A stretch of DNA of 64,000 nucleotides from Nocardioides luteus (GTDB lineage Bacteria; Actinomycetota; Actinomycetes; Propionibacteriales; Nocardioidaceae). The stretch is taken from assembly GCF_015752315.1 (NCBI RefSeq), contig NZ_JADOVJ010000001.1, forward strand, positions 3,898,501 to 3,962,500, read 5' to 3'. This document shows positions 53,701 through 61,997 of the stretch, in pieces; position 1 is the stretch's first letter; every line of letters starts with the position of its first letter. Both the position numbers and the translations under genes were made by a program. The notes beneath the pieces are model-generated. The model searched no databases. It saw nothing but the letters and a program-made list of their open reading frames with translations, and was not told the origin of the DNA.

Positions 53701-54582
53701 TCATTGCATGTAGCGCGCGATCGGATGGGTCCAGTCGGCAGTGCAGTAGTAGGTCTGGAGCGCGTACCCACGACCTATCTGCAGGTCAGCAGCGAGTTGG
53801 GTACGTCGCCGTAGCTCATACGTTGTGCTCTCAGCGTCCTCGATCGGTCTCCAGATATTGGACCCGTCCCATTCATCATCGAGCTGGACCAGCGCATCGA
53901 GCGCCGCACCGCATTCACAACGGAAGTACTCCGGCCCAGCGGGACCCCAGAATGAGGCCGCACCGGCCCACCCACCGACCTTGATGCCTTGCGCGACCGC
54001 GAGGGAGTTGTAGGTATATCTCCAGTCTTCACCGAAGATCGCTTCCCACCGCTCTGCAGCGCCCGCGAGCTCCTCCGGCAGCCAGTCGGCCGTGGGGTAC
54101 TCGGTGATGTGCTCGGGATGCACCACACATGGCGCCGGAACGATATCCGCCCAGATGCGCTCTCTCGGCGCCCGAGGTGGATCGCCCAGCACTGTCGTGA
54201 TCTCGGTGGACGCCCGCCAGAAAGCTTGGAGATGCCCGTCGGCGGTGTGATCGTCGGAGTCGATGCTCAACGTCGGGCACCACATCAGCTGGAGAAGGTC
54301 GGCTCCAGCAGGATGCGGCAGCGCAGGAGCATCGCGAAGATAGAGCTGGATTCCGGGGATCAAAGGCAGCGGCTCCGAGCCATCCTCTTCGAACGCATGG
54401 TCGCCAGGACAGAACGGCCATGGCTCGTCCTCAGGCCACAACAACGGTCCGCCGACGGAGCTCTCCAGCACCGTCGGGCTTCCCGGCCGGGGGTGCAACC
54501 TGGTGCCGACCCGGGCGAGACGAGCAAGTTCAGGAATCTCATCCGCGAGAGCCACCGGACGCGGCGGAGTGGTGAGCGACAA
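53701..54582 (-). CDS. hypothetical protein, possibly DUF1963/YwqG-like
   Basis: About 293 residues with a TTG start (54582) supported by AGGAG 8 bases upstream; a longer GTG start at 54633 is possible. Features: SSVGGPLLWPEDEPWPFC, LPLIPGIQLYLRDA, LLQLMWCPT and C-terminal CECGAAL, reminiscent of YwqG-type proteins, though the match is only by eye. GC content and codon choice are lower than around it, suggesting a recent arrival. Confidence 0.6.
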   Translation of the reverse strand: MSLTTPPRPVALADEIPELARLARVGTRLHPRPGSPTVLESSVGGPLLWPEDEPWPFCPGDHAFEEDGSEPLPLIPGIQLYLRDAPALPHPAGADLLQLMWCPTLSIDSDDHTADGHLQAFWRASTEITTVLGDPPRAPRERIWADIVPAPCVVHPEHITEYPTADWLPEELAGAAERWEAIFGEDWRYTYNSLAVAQGIKVGGWAGAASFWGPAGPEYFRCECGAALDALVQLDDEWDGSNIWRPIEDAESTTYELRRRTQLAADLQIGRGYALQTYYCTADWTHPIARYMQ

Positions 54583-54669
54583 GACGTTGTCTCCTCTTCT
54601 GCAGGCAACACCGGACGCTAGCCGTGCCGACACAAGGCTGGGGCGTTGTTACCCGACCGTGGTGGTCCG

Positions 54670-55077
54670 TCAGCCCAGCACGGAGCGGAGCCGGTCGGCG
54701 TACTCCTTCTGCTCGCCGGCGGCGTACTTGTGGCGCGGCCAGAAGAAGCCCTTGAGCCCGTCGCCGCGGGTGCGCGGGACGACGTGGAGATGCAGGTGTG
54801 GCACGGACTGGCTGACCACGTTGTTGACCGCGACGAAGCTGCCCTGGGCGCCGAGGCCCTCGACGACCGCGGCGGCCAGGCGCTGGGCGTTCGCGACGAA
54901 GCCTCCGTGCAGGTCGGGCGGGAGGTCGAGGAGCGTCGCGAGGTGCTGTCTGGGGACCATCAGGATGTGGCCCTTCTGCACCGGCCGGTGGTCGAGGAAG
55001 GCCAGGAAGCCGTCGTCCTCGAAGACGATCTCGGCCTCGAGGTCGCCCGCGACGACATCGCAGAAGACGCAGCTCAT
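54670..55077 (-). CDS. HIT-family nucleotide hydrolase
   Basis: 135 residues. The histidine triad is SVPHLHLHVVPR (H-x-H-x-H), and the N-terminus CVFCDVVAGDLEAEIVFEDDGFLAFLDHRPVQKGHILMVPRQH is typical of HIT/Hint-like nucleotide hydrolases or transferases. Two N-terminal Cys (C-x2-C) may bind zinc with later ligands. It overlaps the SseB-like gene upstream by four bases. Confidence 0.93.
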   Translation of the reverse strand: MSCVFCDVVAGDLEAEIVFEDDGFLAFLDHRPVQKGHILMVPRQHLATLLDLPPDLHGGFVANAQRLAAAVVEGLGAQGSFVAVNNVVSQSVPHLHLHVVPRTRGDGLKGFFWPRHKYAAGEQKEYADRLRSVLG

Positions 55078-55901
55078 GACTCATCTCCCCACGACAGGGT
55101 CGCCACCACGAGGTCGACCGTCGGCAGGACCAGGTCGGCGAGGTCGGGGTGGGGGAAGGAGTAGATCAGCCGTGACTCGTAGAGCCGGTCGGGCGAGGCC
55201 ACCCACCGCTCCCCCACCGTCGTGGTCTCGGCCTGCAGCGGATGCCGCACCATCCCGAACGGAGCGGGCCGGTTGAGCGCGACCGCCAGCCCGGCCGGGC
55301 GCCGTCCGACGCGCTGCAGCCAGAAGGCCAGGAACGCGGCGCCCTGCTTGGCCGCCGCGTCCTTGGCCGCGGCCATCCACCGGGCCCATTCGGGCTGCTC
55401 GATCCTGGACCGCTGCACCTTCGGGAGGACCTTGTCGGCCAGGTCGGCGAGCTGGTAGTCGCGGATGTCCTCGTCGGACATGTCGACGACGTACCACTCC
55501 TGCGCCTTCGGCAGCCGCAGGTCGACGTGCGGCTTGGGGCCGAGCGTCGTGAGCGCCTCCTTGATGCCCAGGCGGAACCGGTTCGGTCCGGCGGGGTCGA
55601 AGGTGACGTACGCGATCTCCTCGATGTTGGCGGTCAGGAAGTCACGCAGGCCGTCGGCGTTGCGCAGCTGCGCGCGCCGCCGGGTGTCCTCGGCGAGGAA
55701 CGTCTCCAGCGCCTCCTGGGAGGAGAAGATCATCGCCTCGTACGGTGGCCGGTTGCCGCGATCCCCTGGGAAGACCCTGATCCGGGCCTCGTCGAGCTGG
55801 GGAACGACAACCTGCCCCGTACGCAGCGCGGCACCGACCGCGTCGACGTCGGCGGCGGCGAGCGCCGCCTCCAGCGCGCGGTTGCGGTAGCCGTCGATCA
55901 T
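55074..55901 (-). CDS. SseB-like N-terminal domain protein of unknown function
   Basis: 275 residues. The first ~110 residues (ALEAALAAADVDAVGAALRTGQVVVPQL ... IRVFPGDRGNRPPYEAMIFSSQEALETFL) resemble the SseB N-terminal domain, and the rest is unassigned. No signal peptide. ATG 55901 follows TAGCCT by 6 bases (leaderless). Coupled to the HIT gene by ATGA overlap. Confidence 0.65.
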   Translation of the reverse strand: MIDGYRNRALEAALAAADVDAVGAALRTGQVVVPQLDEARIRVFPGDRGNRPPYEAMIFSSQEALETFLAEDTRRRAQLRNADGLRDFLTANIEEIAYVTFDPAGPNRFRLGIKEALTTLGPKPHVDLRLPKAQEWYVVDMSDEDIRDYQLADLADKVLPKVQRSRIEQPEWARWMAAAKDAAAKQGAAFLAFWLQRVGRRPAGLAVALNRPAPFGMVRHPLQAETTTVGERWVASPDRLYESRLIYSFPHPDLADLVLPTVDLVVATLSWGDES

Positions 55902-55907
55902 CGTCCG

Positions 55908-55913
55908 AGGCTA
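55908..55913 (-). promoter_or_regulatory. -10 hexamer TAGCCT for the SseB-like/HIT operon
   Basis: TAGCCT with a 6-base spacer to ATG 55901. Confidence 0.55.
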
Positions 55914-55938
55914 ACCCCTCGGACGTGATCGGATCGGT

Positions 55939-56820
55939 CTAGACGGCGCCGAGACGCTGTGGCGTGTCGTCGTCGCAGGTCGCGAAGAAGTTGCCGACCT
56001 CGTCGACCATGTGGCTGAACGACTCCGCCGCGAAGAGCACCGGCTGATAGTGGGTGATGTCGTAGTCGATCGTCGCCATCTGGGCGAAGTCGATCGGACG
56101 CACCTCCACCTCCCGCATCTCCTCGATCTCGCCGTAGGAGGAGAGCAGCCCGGCGCCGTACGCCTTGATCTCGCCCTCCTCGTGGAGCACGCCGAACTCG
56201 ATGGTGAACCAGAAGACGTCGGCGACGACCTGGAGCGCCTCCCGGGTCTCCACGCGCCGCGCGGCCGCGCCGGCGAGGCGCTTCACCTCGGCGACCTGCG
56301 GGTCGGCGAGGAGGTTCCCGTGGCCGATCACCTCGTGGATGATGTCGGGCTCCGGCGTGTAGAGCGGCACCGCGTGATGGCGCAGGTACTGCGTCGAGTG
56401 GAACTGCCCGTCCGCCAGGCTCCCGTAGAACTCCTCCAGCGGGACGATCCCCGCGGCCGGGACGTACTCGAACCCGGTCAGCGGCTTCAGCCCCGCGCTC
56501 ACCTCGTCGAGCTGTGGCACCCGGTCCTGCGGGAGGTTGAGGGCCTCGACCGCCGCGAGGTAGTTGCGGCAGGCATATTTGGCGTGCAGCGGCGCGATCT
56601 CACGGCACACCGTGCGCCAGATCTCGTTCTCCGTCTCGGTGTAGTCGATCCGGGGCACTGGCTGCCCCGGCTTCCAACCGAGCGCGGCGCCAGCGATCTC
56701 GCTGCGTCGAGCCCGGTAGTCCTGGTCTGCGAACCCGGGGTGGTTGTCCCCCAGATGCACCTCGACCTGCCCGTCCTCGCCCACGGTGACGGGCGAGTAG
56801 AGCTGTCCTTCCTCGAACAT
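55939..56820 (-). CDS. phhA: phenylalanine 4-monooxygenase
   Basis: 293 residues. Hydroxylates phenylalanine to tyrosine using tetrahydropterin, iron and O2. Iron ligands are in PDIIHEVIGHGNLL (His-Glu-x-x-Gly-His) and the later Glu in FWFTIEFGVLHEEGEIKAYGAGLLSSYGE. The compact catalytic-domain-only form is usual in bacteria. ATG 56820 (MFEEGQL) is chosen because GGAGGTAAGG lies directly upstream; the ATG at 56832 would place that site inside the coding region. Confidence 0.95.
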   Translation of the reverse strand: MFEEGQLYSPVTVGEDGQVEVHLGDNHPGFADQDYRARRSEIAGAALGWKPGQPVPRIDYTETENEIWRTVCREIAPLHAKYACRNYLAAVEALNLPQDRVPQLDEVSAGLKPLTGFEYVPAAGIVPLEEFYGSLADGQFHSTQYLRHHAVPLYTPEPDIIHEVIGHGNLLADPQVAEVKRLAGAAARRVETREALQVVADVFWFTIEFGVLHEEGEIKAYGAGLLSSYGEIEEMREVEVRPIDFAQMATIDYDITHYQPVLFAAESFSHMVDEVGNFFATCDDDTPQRLGAV

Positions 56821-56921
56821 CCTTACCTCCATGTGACGTACGCCTCACAACCCTATCGCGCACGCAACAGAAGTCATCCCGCCAGGGAGGTGAACAACAG
56901 GAAGTCTTCCGCCCACCGAAA

Positions 56922-57096
56922 CATCAGCCACGCCGAACTAAGGGGTCGACGGCAAGGCCCGCCGCGACGCGATCAGCCACGCGCCACATGAACGGGGGTG
57001 CGGGTGGCGAAGCCCCCGCCCCCGCGCGAAGCGACGACATCAGCCACGCGGAGCTAAGGGGTGCGGGGATATCCCCGCCGCGACGCGAAGCGTCGC
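56922..57096. repeat. direct repeats and hairpins downstream of the tmRNA gene
   Basis: This is the main part of a 337-base gene-free stretch between phhA and ssrA. A 24-base unit occurs twice (56922-56945 and 57038-57061, 22 of 24 identical), and its first part ATCAGCCACGC a third time at 56972-56982. Between and after them are palindromes: GCGGGGAT/ATCCCCGC (57063-57078) and GCGACGC-GAA-GCGTCGC (57080-57096). The stretch has no convincing reading frame. Confidence 0.65.
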
Positions 57097-57110
57097 CTGA
57101 AAATGACGAA

Positions 57111-57146
57111 CCGACGTGGCCCGCGCGAAGCGCGGGCACACGTCGG
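57111..57146 (-). terminator. long hairpin terminator of the tmRNA gene
   Basis: Outer stem CCGACGTG/CACGTCGG (57111-57118 with 57139-57146) stacked on GCCCGCGC-GAA-GCGCGGGC (57119-57137) with one bulged base. It begins 12 bases past the mature tmRNA 3' end. Confidence 0.85.
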
Positions 57147-57157
57147 CCGAAGGTTCG

Positions 57158-57526
57158 TGGAGCTGCGGGGAATCGAACCCCGGTCCTCGAGCGCCGTGCC
57201 AGGTCTTCTCCGGGTGCAGTCTGTGGGTGGCGTTCTCTCATCCCCGGGGCTCGACGCAGACACGTCCCCGACAGGCTCAGCCGACTAGTTGTCCCTCATG
57301 CCCCGTCGGCATGTGCATGAGGTGGAGTCTCCTAGATGACGCCTGGATCCGAGCCGGAGACGGATACTCGGTCAGACGCTTCGATCACCGCGTCAGGCGG
57401 CGAGAGCGAAGGAACTGCGCTTAGCGTTGGCAGTTATTGGTTTCCAGCGATCGTTTACGAGATGACGCTGGCTCCTCGACCCGCTTCCCCTGGGAGCAAC
57501 GTCCCAAGTCGAAACCGATCAGCCCC
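57158..57526 (-). ncRNA. ssrA: transfer-messenger RNA (tmRNA)
   Basis: 369 bases without CCA. The 5' end GGGGCTGATCGGTTTCGAC pairs with 3' CAGCTCC; the T-arm GGTTCGATTCC is near the 3' end. The tag reading frame (57393-57431) starts with resume codon GCC and encodes ANAKRSSFALAA followed by TGA. Rescues stalled ribosomes with SmpB, encoded 73 bases upstream on the same strand, and marks products for Clp proteases. Confidence 0.97.
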
Positions 57527-57599
57527 TTTTGAGTTTTCAATGCCAGCGATGCTGGCAACAGGACAACACTACAGTCCCCTGCCGGCATTCCCCACTCGG

Positions 57600-58079
57600 T
57601 TATCCCTTCATCCCCTTGAGCTTGCGCCCGACCTCGACCTCGGCCTCCCGCTTGGCCGTACGCTCCGCGATGGTGTTGCGCTTGTCCCACGACTTCTTGC
57701 CCTTGGCGACGCCGATCTCGACCTTGGCGCGGCCGTTGAGGAAGTAGAGGGCGAGGGGGACGACGGTGAGGCCCTTCTCGGCGACCTTGCGCTCGATCTT
57801 GTCGATCTCGGCGCGGTGGAGAAGGAGCTTGCGCTTCCGGCGGGCGGAGTGGTTGGTCCAGGTGCCGTTGAGGTATTCGGGGATGTGGATCCCGTGGATC
57901 CAGGCCTCGCCGCGGTCGATGTCGACGAAGCCGTCGACCAGGGACGCGCGACCCTCACGCAGCGACTTCACCTCGGTGCCCTGCAGGACCATGCCGGCCT
58001 CGTAGGTGTCCTCGATGTGGTAGTCGTGTCGCGCCTTCTTGTTCTGCGCGATCATCTTGCGCCCCTGCTCCTTCGCCAT
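57600..58079 (-). CDS. smpB: SsrA-binding protein SmpB
   Basis: 159 residues. Binds tmRNA for trans-translation. Diagnostic sequence: [70 protein letters not shown] and the basic tail [25 protein letters not shown] that enters the mRNA channel. GAGGA lies just before ATG 58079. Between the M23 peptidase gene and ssrA on the same strand. Confidence 0.97.
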   Translation of the reverse strand: MAKEQGRKMIAQNKKARHDYHIEDTYEAGMVLQGTEVKSLREGRASLVDGFVDIDRGEAWIHGIHIPEYLNGTWTNHSARRKRKLLLHRAEIDKIERKVAEKGLTVVPLALYFLNGRAKVEIGVAKGKKSWDKRNTIAERTAKREAEVEVGRKLKGMKG

Positions 58080-58127
58080 TCCTCCATTCTCTCAGGCAGG
58101 AGGTCATGACCGCGAAACGTTTAGGCC

Positions 58128-59396
58128 TCAGCCGCCGATGAGTGGCACCGGGTCGACCGGAGTGCCGTCGCGCAGGACGGTGAAGTGCAGGTGGCAGCCG
58201 GTGGACCAGCCCGTGGTCCCCGCATAGGCCACGGTCTCACCGCGCCCGACGCTCCCCGAGCGTTTCGCGTAGCTCGAGATGTGGTTGTAGACGGCGGTGT
58301 AGGAGTGCCCGTTGACCTTGCCCAGGTAGAGGTAGAGGCGGTTGCCCCACACGCTCGAGTAGGAGGTCGAGATGATCTGCCCGGACTCGATGGCGAGCAG
58401 CGGGCGGCCGCAGGGAGCGTGGTAGTCGGTGCCGTTGTGCAGCGCGACGTAGCCGTAGATCGGGTGCTTGCGGATCCCGTAGGGCGAGGTGATGTAGGTG
58501 TCGGTCACCGGCATCCCGAAGAGCCCGCCGACCGAGCCGACGTTGCGGTCGGTGCCGGAGCCGGCCGTCGCCAGCGACCGGATCTTCGTACGCAGCGCCG
58601 ACTCCTCCGCCTCCAGCTTCCGCAGCTCCGCGGCGTCCGCCGCCCGGGCCGCCTCGGCCGACCGCTTGGCGGTGGCCGCCCGCTCGGCCAGGGTCGACAT
58701 CACGTCGTGGGCCGCGGCGGCCTGGTCCCGGAGCGAGTCGACCTCGGCGACCAGCTCGCGGGCCTTCTTCTCCTTGGCGGCGATCGCGTCGGTCGCCTCC
58801 TGCACCTCGGCCTCGCGGACGACCAGCATCGTCTCGGTCGCCTCCATCCGCTGGAGCGTGGCGTCCTGGCCCGCGGCGGCCGCGTCGACGTACGTCTGCT
58901 GGCGCATCAGGTCCTCGAGCGAGCCGCCGGAGAGCAGGGCCGCCGCCTGAGCCAGCCGCGGGTCTCCCCCGGTGAACCGGGACAGGATCTCGTCGCGCAT
59001 CTCCTCGCGCTGCGCCTTCACCTCGGCCTGGCCCTCGGCGAGCTCCTTCTTCGCCTTCGCGAGGAGCACCTTCTGCTCGGCGAGCTCGGCCTTCACCTGG
59101 GTGTGGGCGGCCTGCACCTCGACGAGCCGGGCGTTGAGCTCGTTCAGCCGGGTCTGGGCGCGGTCGAGCTTCTCCCGCGCCGCGGCGTACGTCGCCGATG
59201 CCTCCCGCAGCCCGGCACTGGAGTGCTCCAGATCCTCGGCCGCGGCCTTCTGGTCGCGCTGGATCTCCCGCTGCTCCTGCTCGAGCCGGTCCCTCTCGTC
59301 GGCGGAGGAGGGCAGGGTCGGCGAGAGCAGCACGGCAGCGACCACGACGCAGCTGAGCGCAGCGGCGAGCCTGCCGGCACGGGGGAAGACGTGCAC
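58128..59396 (-). CDS. secreted M23 (LytM) peptidase with coiled coil, candidate FtsEX-activated cell-wall hydrolase
   Basis: 422 residues. Signal peptide (RLAAALSCVVVAAVLLSPTLPSSA), a long charged coiled coil (about residues 37-270), then an M23 domain with zinc ligands in VALHNGTDYHAPCGRPL (H-x3-D) and TGCHLHFTVL (H-x-H). The layout equals EnvC/RipC/PcsB-type partners of FtsEX, whose genes lie directly upstream. GTG 59396 is picked because TACGGT sits 6 bases upstream. Confidence 0.93.
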   Translation of the reverse strand: MHVFPRAGRLAAALSCVVVAAVLLSPTLPSSADERDRLEQEQREIQRDQKAAAEDLEHSSAGLREASATYAAAREKLDRAQTRLNELNARLVEVQAAHTQVKAELAEQKVLLAKAKKELAEGQAEVKAQREEMRDEILSRFTGGDPRLAQAAALLSGGSLEDLMRQQTYVDAAAAGQDATLQRMEATETMLVVREAEVQEATDAIAAKEKKARELVAEVDSLRDQAAAAHDVMSTLAERAATAKRSAEAARAADAAELRKLEAEESALRTKIRSLATAGSGTDRNVGSVGGLFGMPVTDTYITSPYGIRKHPIYGYVALHNGTDYHAPCGRPLLAIESGQIISTSYSSVWGNRLYLYLGKVNGHSYTAVYNHISSYAKRSGSVGRGETVAYAGTTGWSTGCHLHFTVLRDGTPVDPVPLIGG

Positions 59397-59402
59397 GGCT
59401 AG

Positions 59403-59408
59403 ACCGTA
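59403..59408 (-). promoter_or_regulatory. -10 hexamer TACGGT for the M23 peptidase gene
   Basis: TACGGT with a 6-base spacer to GTG 59396. It lies in the 23-base gap after ftsX, so the hydrolase can be expressed apart from ftsEX. Confidence 0.5.
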
Positions 59409-59419
59409 GGGGATCTGGA

Positions 59420-60328
59420 TCAGACCTTGATGTATTTGCGGGTGAGCAGGAGTGTCGGGACCAGCGTGAGCAGGATGCCGAGGACCGCGACGATGGCGAA
59501 GGAGCTGAAGAACTCCTCCCAGCCGACCCACTGCGTCACCGCGGTGGACGAGAGCCGCTGCTCGACGCCGAAGTACATCACCGAGGCCAGCGCGATGCCG
59601 GACAGCGCGATGCCGACCAGGGCCACCACGAGCGACTCGAGGAGGAACGGGAGCGCGATGTAGAGGGTCGAGGCACCGACCAGCCGCATGATCCCGATCT
59701 CGCGACGCCGGGCGAAGGCCGCCAGCCGGATGGTGTTGGCGACCAGCAGCAGCGCCGCGACGACCAGCACGATGGCGCCGACCAGCGCCGCACTCTGCAG
59801 CCCGTCGACCGCGGCGAGGATCGGCCCGGTGACCTCGTGGACGTCACCGACGTGGTCGATGCCGTCCAGGCCGGCGACGGCCTCGATGATCTCGGCGGAG
59901 TGGTGCGGGTCCGTCATCGTGACCCAGTAGGACTCCCACATGTCGTCGGCCCTGACCACCGGGTCGGGACCGCTGACGCCTTCGACGTCGAGAGCCTGCA
60001 GCCGCTCGTAGGCCTGCTCCTGGCTCTCCTCCTCGACCTTGTCGACGTACTTGTTGTCGTCCAGGGCGTCGGTGATGACCTTCTTCTGGCTGTCGTCGAC
60101 GGCGCCCGCGCACTGCGGGTTGCGGTCGTTGGCGCCGTTGCACATGTAGAAGGTGATCTGCAGCTCGTCGCCCCAGACCTCCTCGGTCAGCTGGGCCTGC
60201 TCACGCAGCAGCAGGCCGACGCCGGCCAGGGTGAGCGAGACGAGCAGGGTCAGGGCCACCGCGACGTGCATGGACAGGTTGCGGCGTAGCCCCTGGCGGA
60301 GCTCGGTGAATACATAACGCAGCTGCAT
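59420..60328 (-). CDS. ftsX: cell division protein FtsX
   Basis: 302 residues. Membrane subunit of FtsEX, with four helices: one near 20-42 (VAVALTLLVSLTLAGVGLLL) and three C-terminal (ALVGAIVLVVAALLLVANTI, FLLESLVVALVGIALSGIALASV, FAIVAVLGILLTLVPTLLLT). The large extracellular loop between helices 1 and 2 (about 43-200) recruits the peptidoglycan hydrolase. It contains two Cys (YMCNGANDRNPQCAG) that could form a disulfide. Confidence 0.95.
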   Translation of the reverse strand: MQLRYVFTELRQGLRRNLSMHVAVALTLLVSLTLAGVGLLLREQAQLTEEVWGDELQITFYMCNGANDRNPQCAGAVDDSQKKVITDALDDNKYVDKVEEESQEQAYERLQALDVEGVSGPDPVVRADDMWESYWVTMTDPHHSAEIIEAVAGLDGIDHVGDVHEVTGPILAAVDGLQSAALVGAIVLVVAALLLVANTIRLAAFARRREIGIMRLVGASTLYIALPFLLESLVVALVGIALSGIALASVMYFGVEQRLSSTAVTQWVGWEEFFSSFAIVAVLGILLTLVPTLLLTRKYIKV

Positions 60329-60399
60329 GGCGGGTAGAGGAAACTTTCTCTAGTCGAGAGCCTGGTCAGGGTGAGCGGGGCCGGCCGAGGACTGAAGCC

Positions 60400-61089
60400 T
60401 CAGAACTGAGCCCCGTAGCCGCCCTGGACCTGGTCGCGTACGAGGTGGCCGTGCTCGAGCTCGATGACGCGCTTGCGCATCTGGTCGACCATCTGGACGT
60501 CGTGGGTCGCCATCACGATGGTGGTGCCCGACCGGTTGATCCGGTCGAGCAGGCGCATGATGCCGACGGTGTTGCCGGGGTCGAGGTTTCCGGTCGGCTC
60601 GTCGGCGATCAGGATCATCGGCCGGTTGATGAACGCCCGGGCGACGGCCACGCGCTGCTGCTCACCACCGGAGAGCTCGTCGGGCATCCGGTCGCCCTTG
60701 CCGTCGAGACCGACCAGCTCGAGCGTCTCCGGGACGCGCTCGCGGATCTCGCGGTTGGAGTGGCCGGTCACCTGCATCGCGAAGGCGACGTTCTCGGCGA
60801 CGTTCTTGTTGGCGAGGAGGCGGAAGTCCTGGAAGATCGTGCCGACCTGGCGACGCAGCCGCGGCACCTTCCAGCCGGCGAGCCGGTTGATCTCCTTGCC
60901 GGCGACATAGACCCGGCCGGTGGTCGGCCGCTGCTCGCGCAGCATGAGCTTGAGAGCCGTCGACTTCCCCGAGCCCGACTGGCCCACAAGGAAGACGAAC
61001 TCCCCCTTCTGGATGTCGATCGAAAGGCTGTTGAGGGCGGGTCGGGCCTGCCCTGGATAGGCCTTGCTGACCTTCTCGAAGCGGATCAC
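60400..61089 (-). CDS. ftsE: cell division ATP-binding protein FtsE
   Basis: 229 residues. Walker A VGQSGSGKST, signature LSGGEQQRVAVARAFI, Walker B MILIADEPTGNLDP and switch His in MATHDVQMV. Energises FtsX to control cell-wall hydrolysis at division. GTG 61089 follows TACCCT by 7 bases (leaderless). 71 bases separate it from ftsX. Confidence 0.97.
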   Translation of the reverse strand: MIRFEKVSKAYPGQARPALNSLSIDIQKGEFVFLVGQSGSGKSTALKLMLREQRPTTGRVYVAGKEINRLAGWKVPRLRRQVGTIFQDFRLLANKNVAENVAFAMQVTGHSNREIRERVPETLELVGLDGKGDRMPDELSGGEQQRVAVARAFINRPMILIADEPTGNLDPGNTVGIMRLLDRINRSGTTIVMATHDVQMVDQMRKRVIELEHGHLVRDQVQGGYGAQF

Positions 61090-61096
61090 CGCACCG

Positions 61097-61102
61097 AGGG
61101 TA
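61097..61102 (-). promoter_or_regulatory. -10 hexamer TACCCT for ftsE
   Basis: TACCCT with a 7-base spacer to GTG 61089. Confidence 0.55.
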
Positions 61103-61151
61103 GTGCAATGGTGGTGGGCTCAGCACTTCGGCTCTGACATACCTGCCCCTG

Positions 61152-61157
61152 TACTCT
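61152..61157 (+). promoter_or_regulatory. -10 hexamer TACTCT for the 61164 gene
   Basis: TACTCT with a 6-base spacer to GTG 61164; divergent from the ftsE promoter. Confidence 0.6.
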
Positions 61158-61163
61158 GACGGC

Positions 61164-61781
61164 GTGCGCTCTGCAGTCCGGATCCTCATCGGTGCCGTAG
61201 TCCTCACCGCGATCGCGGTCGGGGTCGGCGTGCTCACCCTCAAAGACGACGAGCCGGAAGCACCCGAGGTGAAGGGCGACCTGAGCACCGCGGACACCAC
61301 CACGATGCACGTACGCCGCGGCGCGTTCTGCGACCGCGTCCCGACCGAGGACGCGACCGAGGCGCTCGGCGGCGCCGCCACCGAGAAGAAGGCCTACGGC
61401 GACGGCGACCAGACCGCCATCTCGGGCGAGGTCAACGACGTCGCCCAGGAGTACGGCTGCATCTGGACCGGCCCGGAGGACGCGGCCACCTCGGCGCGCG
61501 CGTGGGTCTTCGCCCCGCCGGTCACGCTGGACTGGGCCACCCAGATGACCAAGAGCGTGCCCAAGGGCTGCAAGGCCGCGTCGACCCCGGCGTACGGCAA
61601 GCCGTCGGTCGCCCTCACCTGCACCGACGCGAAGAAGCAGCCGAAGGTCGTCTACCGCGGGCTCTTCGGTGACGCCTGGCTCTCCTGCGAGCTCACCGGC
61701 AAGGCCGGCGAGTCGACCGCGGCGCTGCAGAAGCGCGCGTCCCGCTGGTGCCTGGTGACCGCCACCGCGGCCGCCGCCTGA
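61164..61781 (+). CDS. membrane-anchored extracytoplasmic protein of unknown function
   Basis: 205 residues. N-terminal signal anchor VRILIGAVVLTAIAVGVGVLTL followed by a soluble domain with five Cys (FCDRV, YGCIW, KGCKAA, LTCTD, LSCEL) plus one near the end (RWCLV), suggesting disulfides. The layout recalls DUF3558-like surface proteins, but it lacks a lipobox and I cannot confirm the family. Divergent from ftsE. Confidence 0.7.
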   Translation: MRSAVRILIGAVVLTAIAVGVGVLTLKDDEPEAPEVKGDLSTADTTTMHVRRGAFCDRVPTEDATEALGGAATEKKAYGDGDQTAISGEVNDVAQEYGCIWTGPEDAATSARAWVFAPPVTLDWATQMTKSVPKGCKAASTPAYGKPSVALTCTDAKKQPKVVYRGLFGDAWLSCELTGKAGESTAALQKRASRWCLVTATAAAA

Positions 61782-61997
61782 CGGCCGGCCCCACACCAGC
61801 CCCGTCCCTCGATCGGCGCGTCATTTGCGCCGAAGCAAAGTCTAGTGCTTTAATCGACTTAGTCGCTCGGGCCGGGTAGGCACCTCACCGGGCGGCGCGC
61901 GCCGCCGCAGGCACTGAGTCAGAGCAGAGCCGGCTGGCGAGAGCGGGTGGGGTCCTTAGGGATGGGGATCCCACCCGCGACGCGGGACGCGTCGCAT

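Noticed and set aside
57111-57146. Possible CRISPR or attachment repeat near ssrA
   Set aside because: The element is a single stacked hairpin in the right place for an ssrA terminator; there is no spacer-repeat periodicity anywhere in the window.
56988-57320. Plus-strand frames across the tmRNA and its repeat tract
   Set aside because: They read through the tRNA-like end of ssrA and the hairpins; the apparent repeated peptide comes from the DNA direct repeats.
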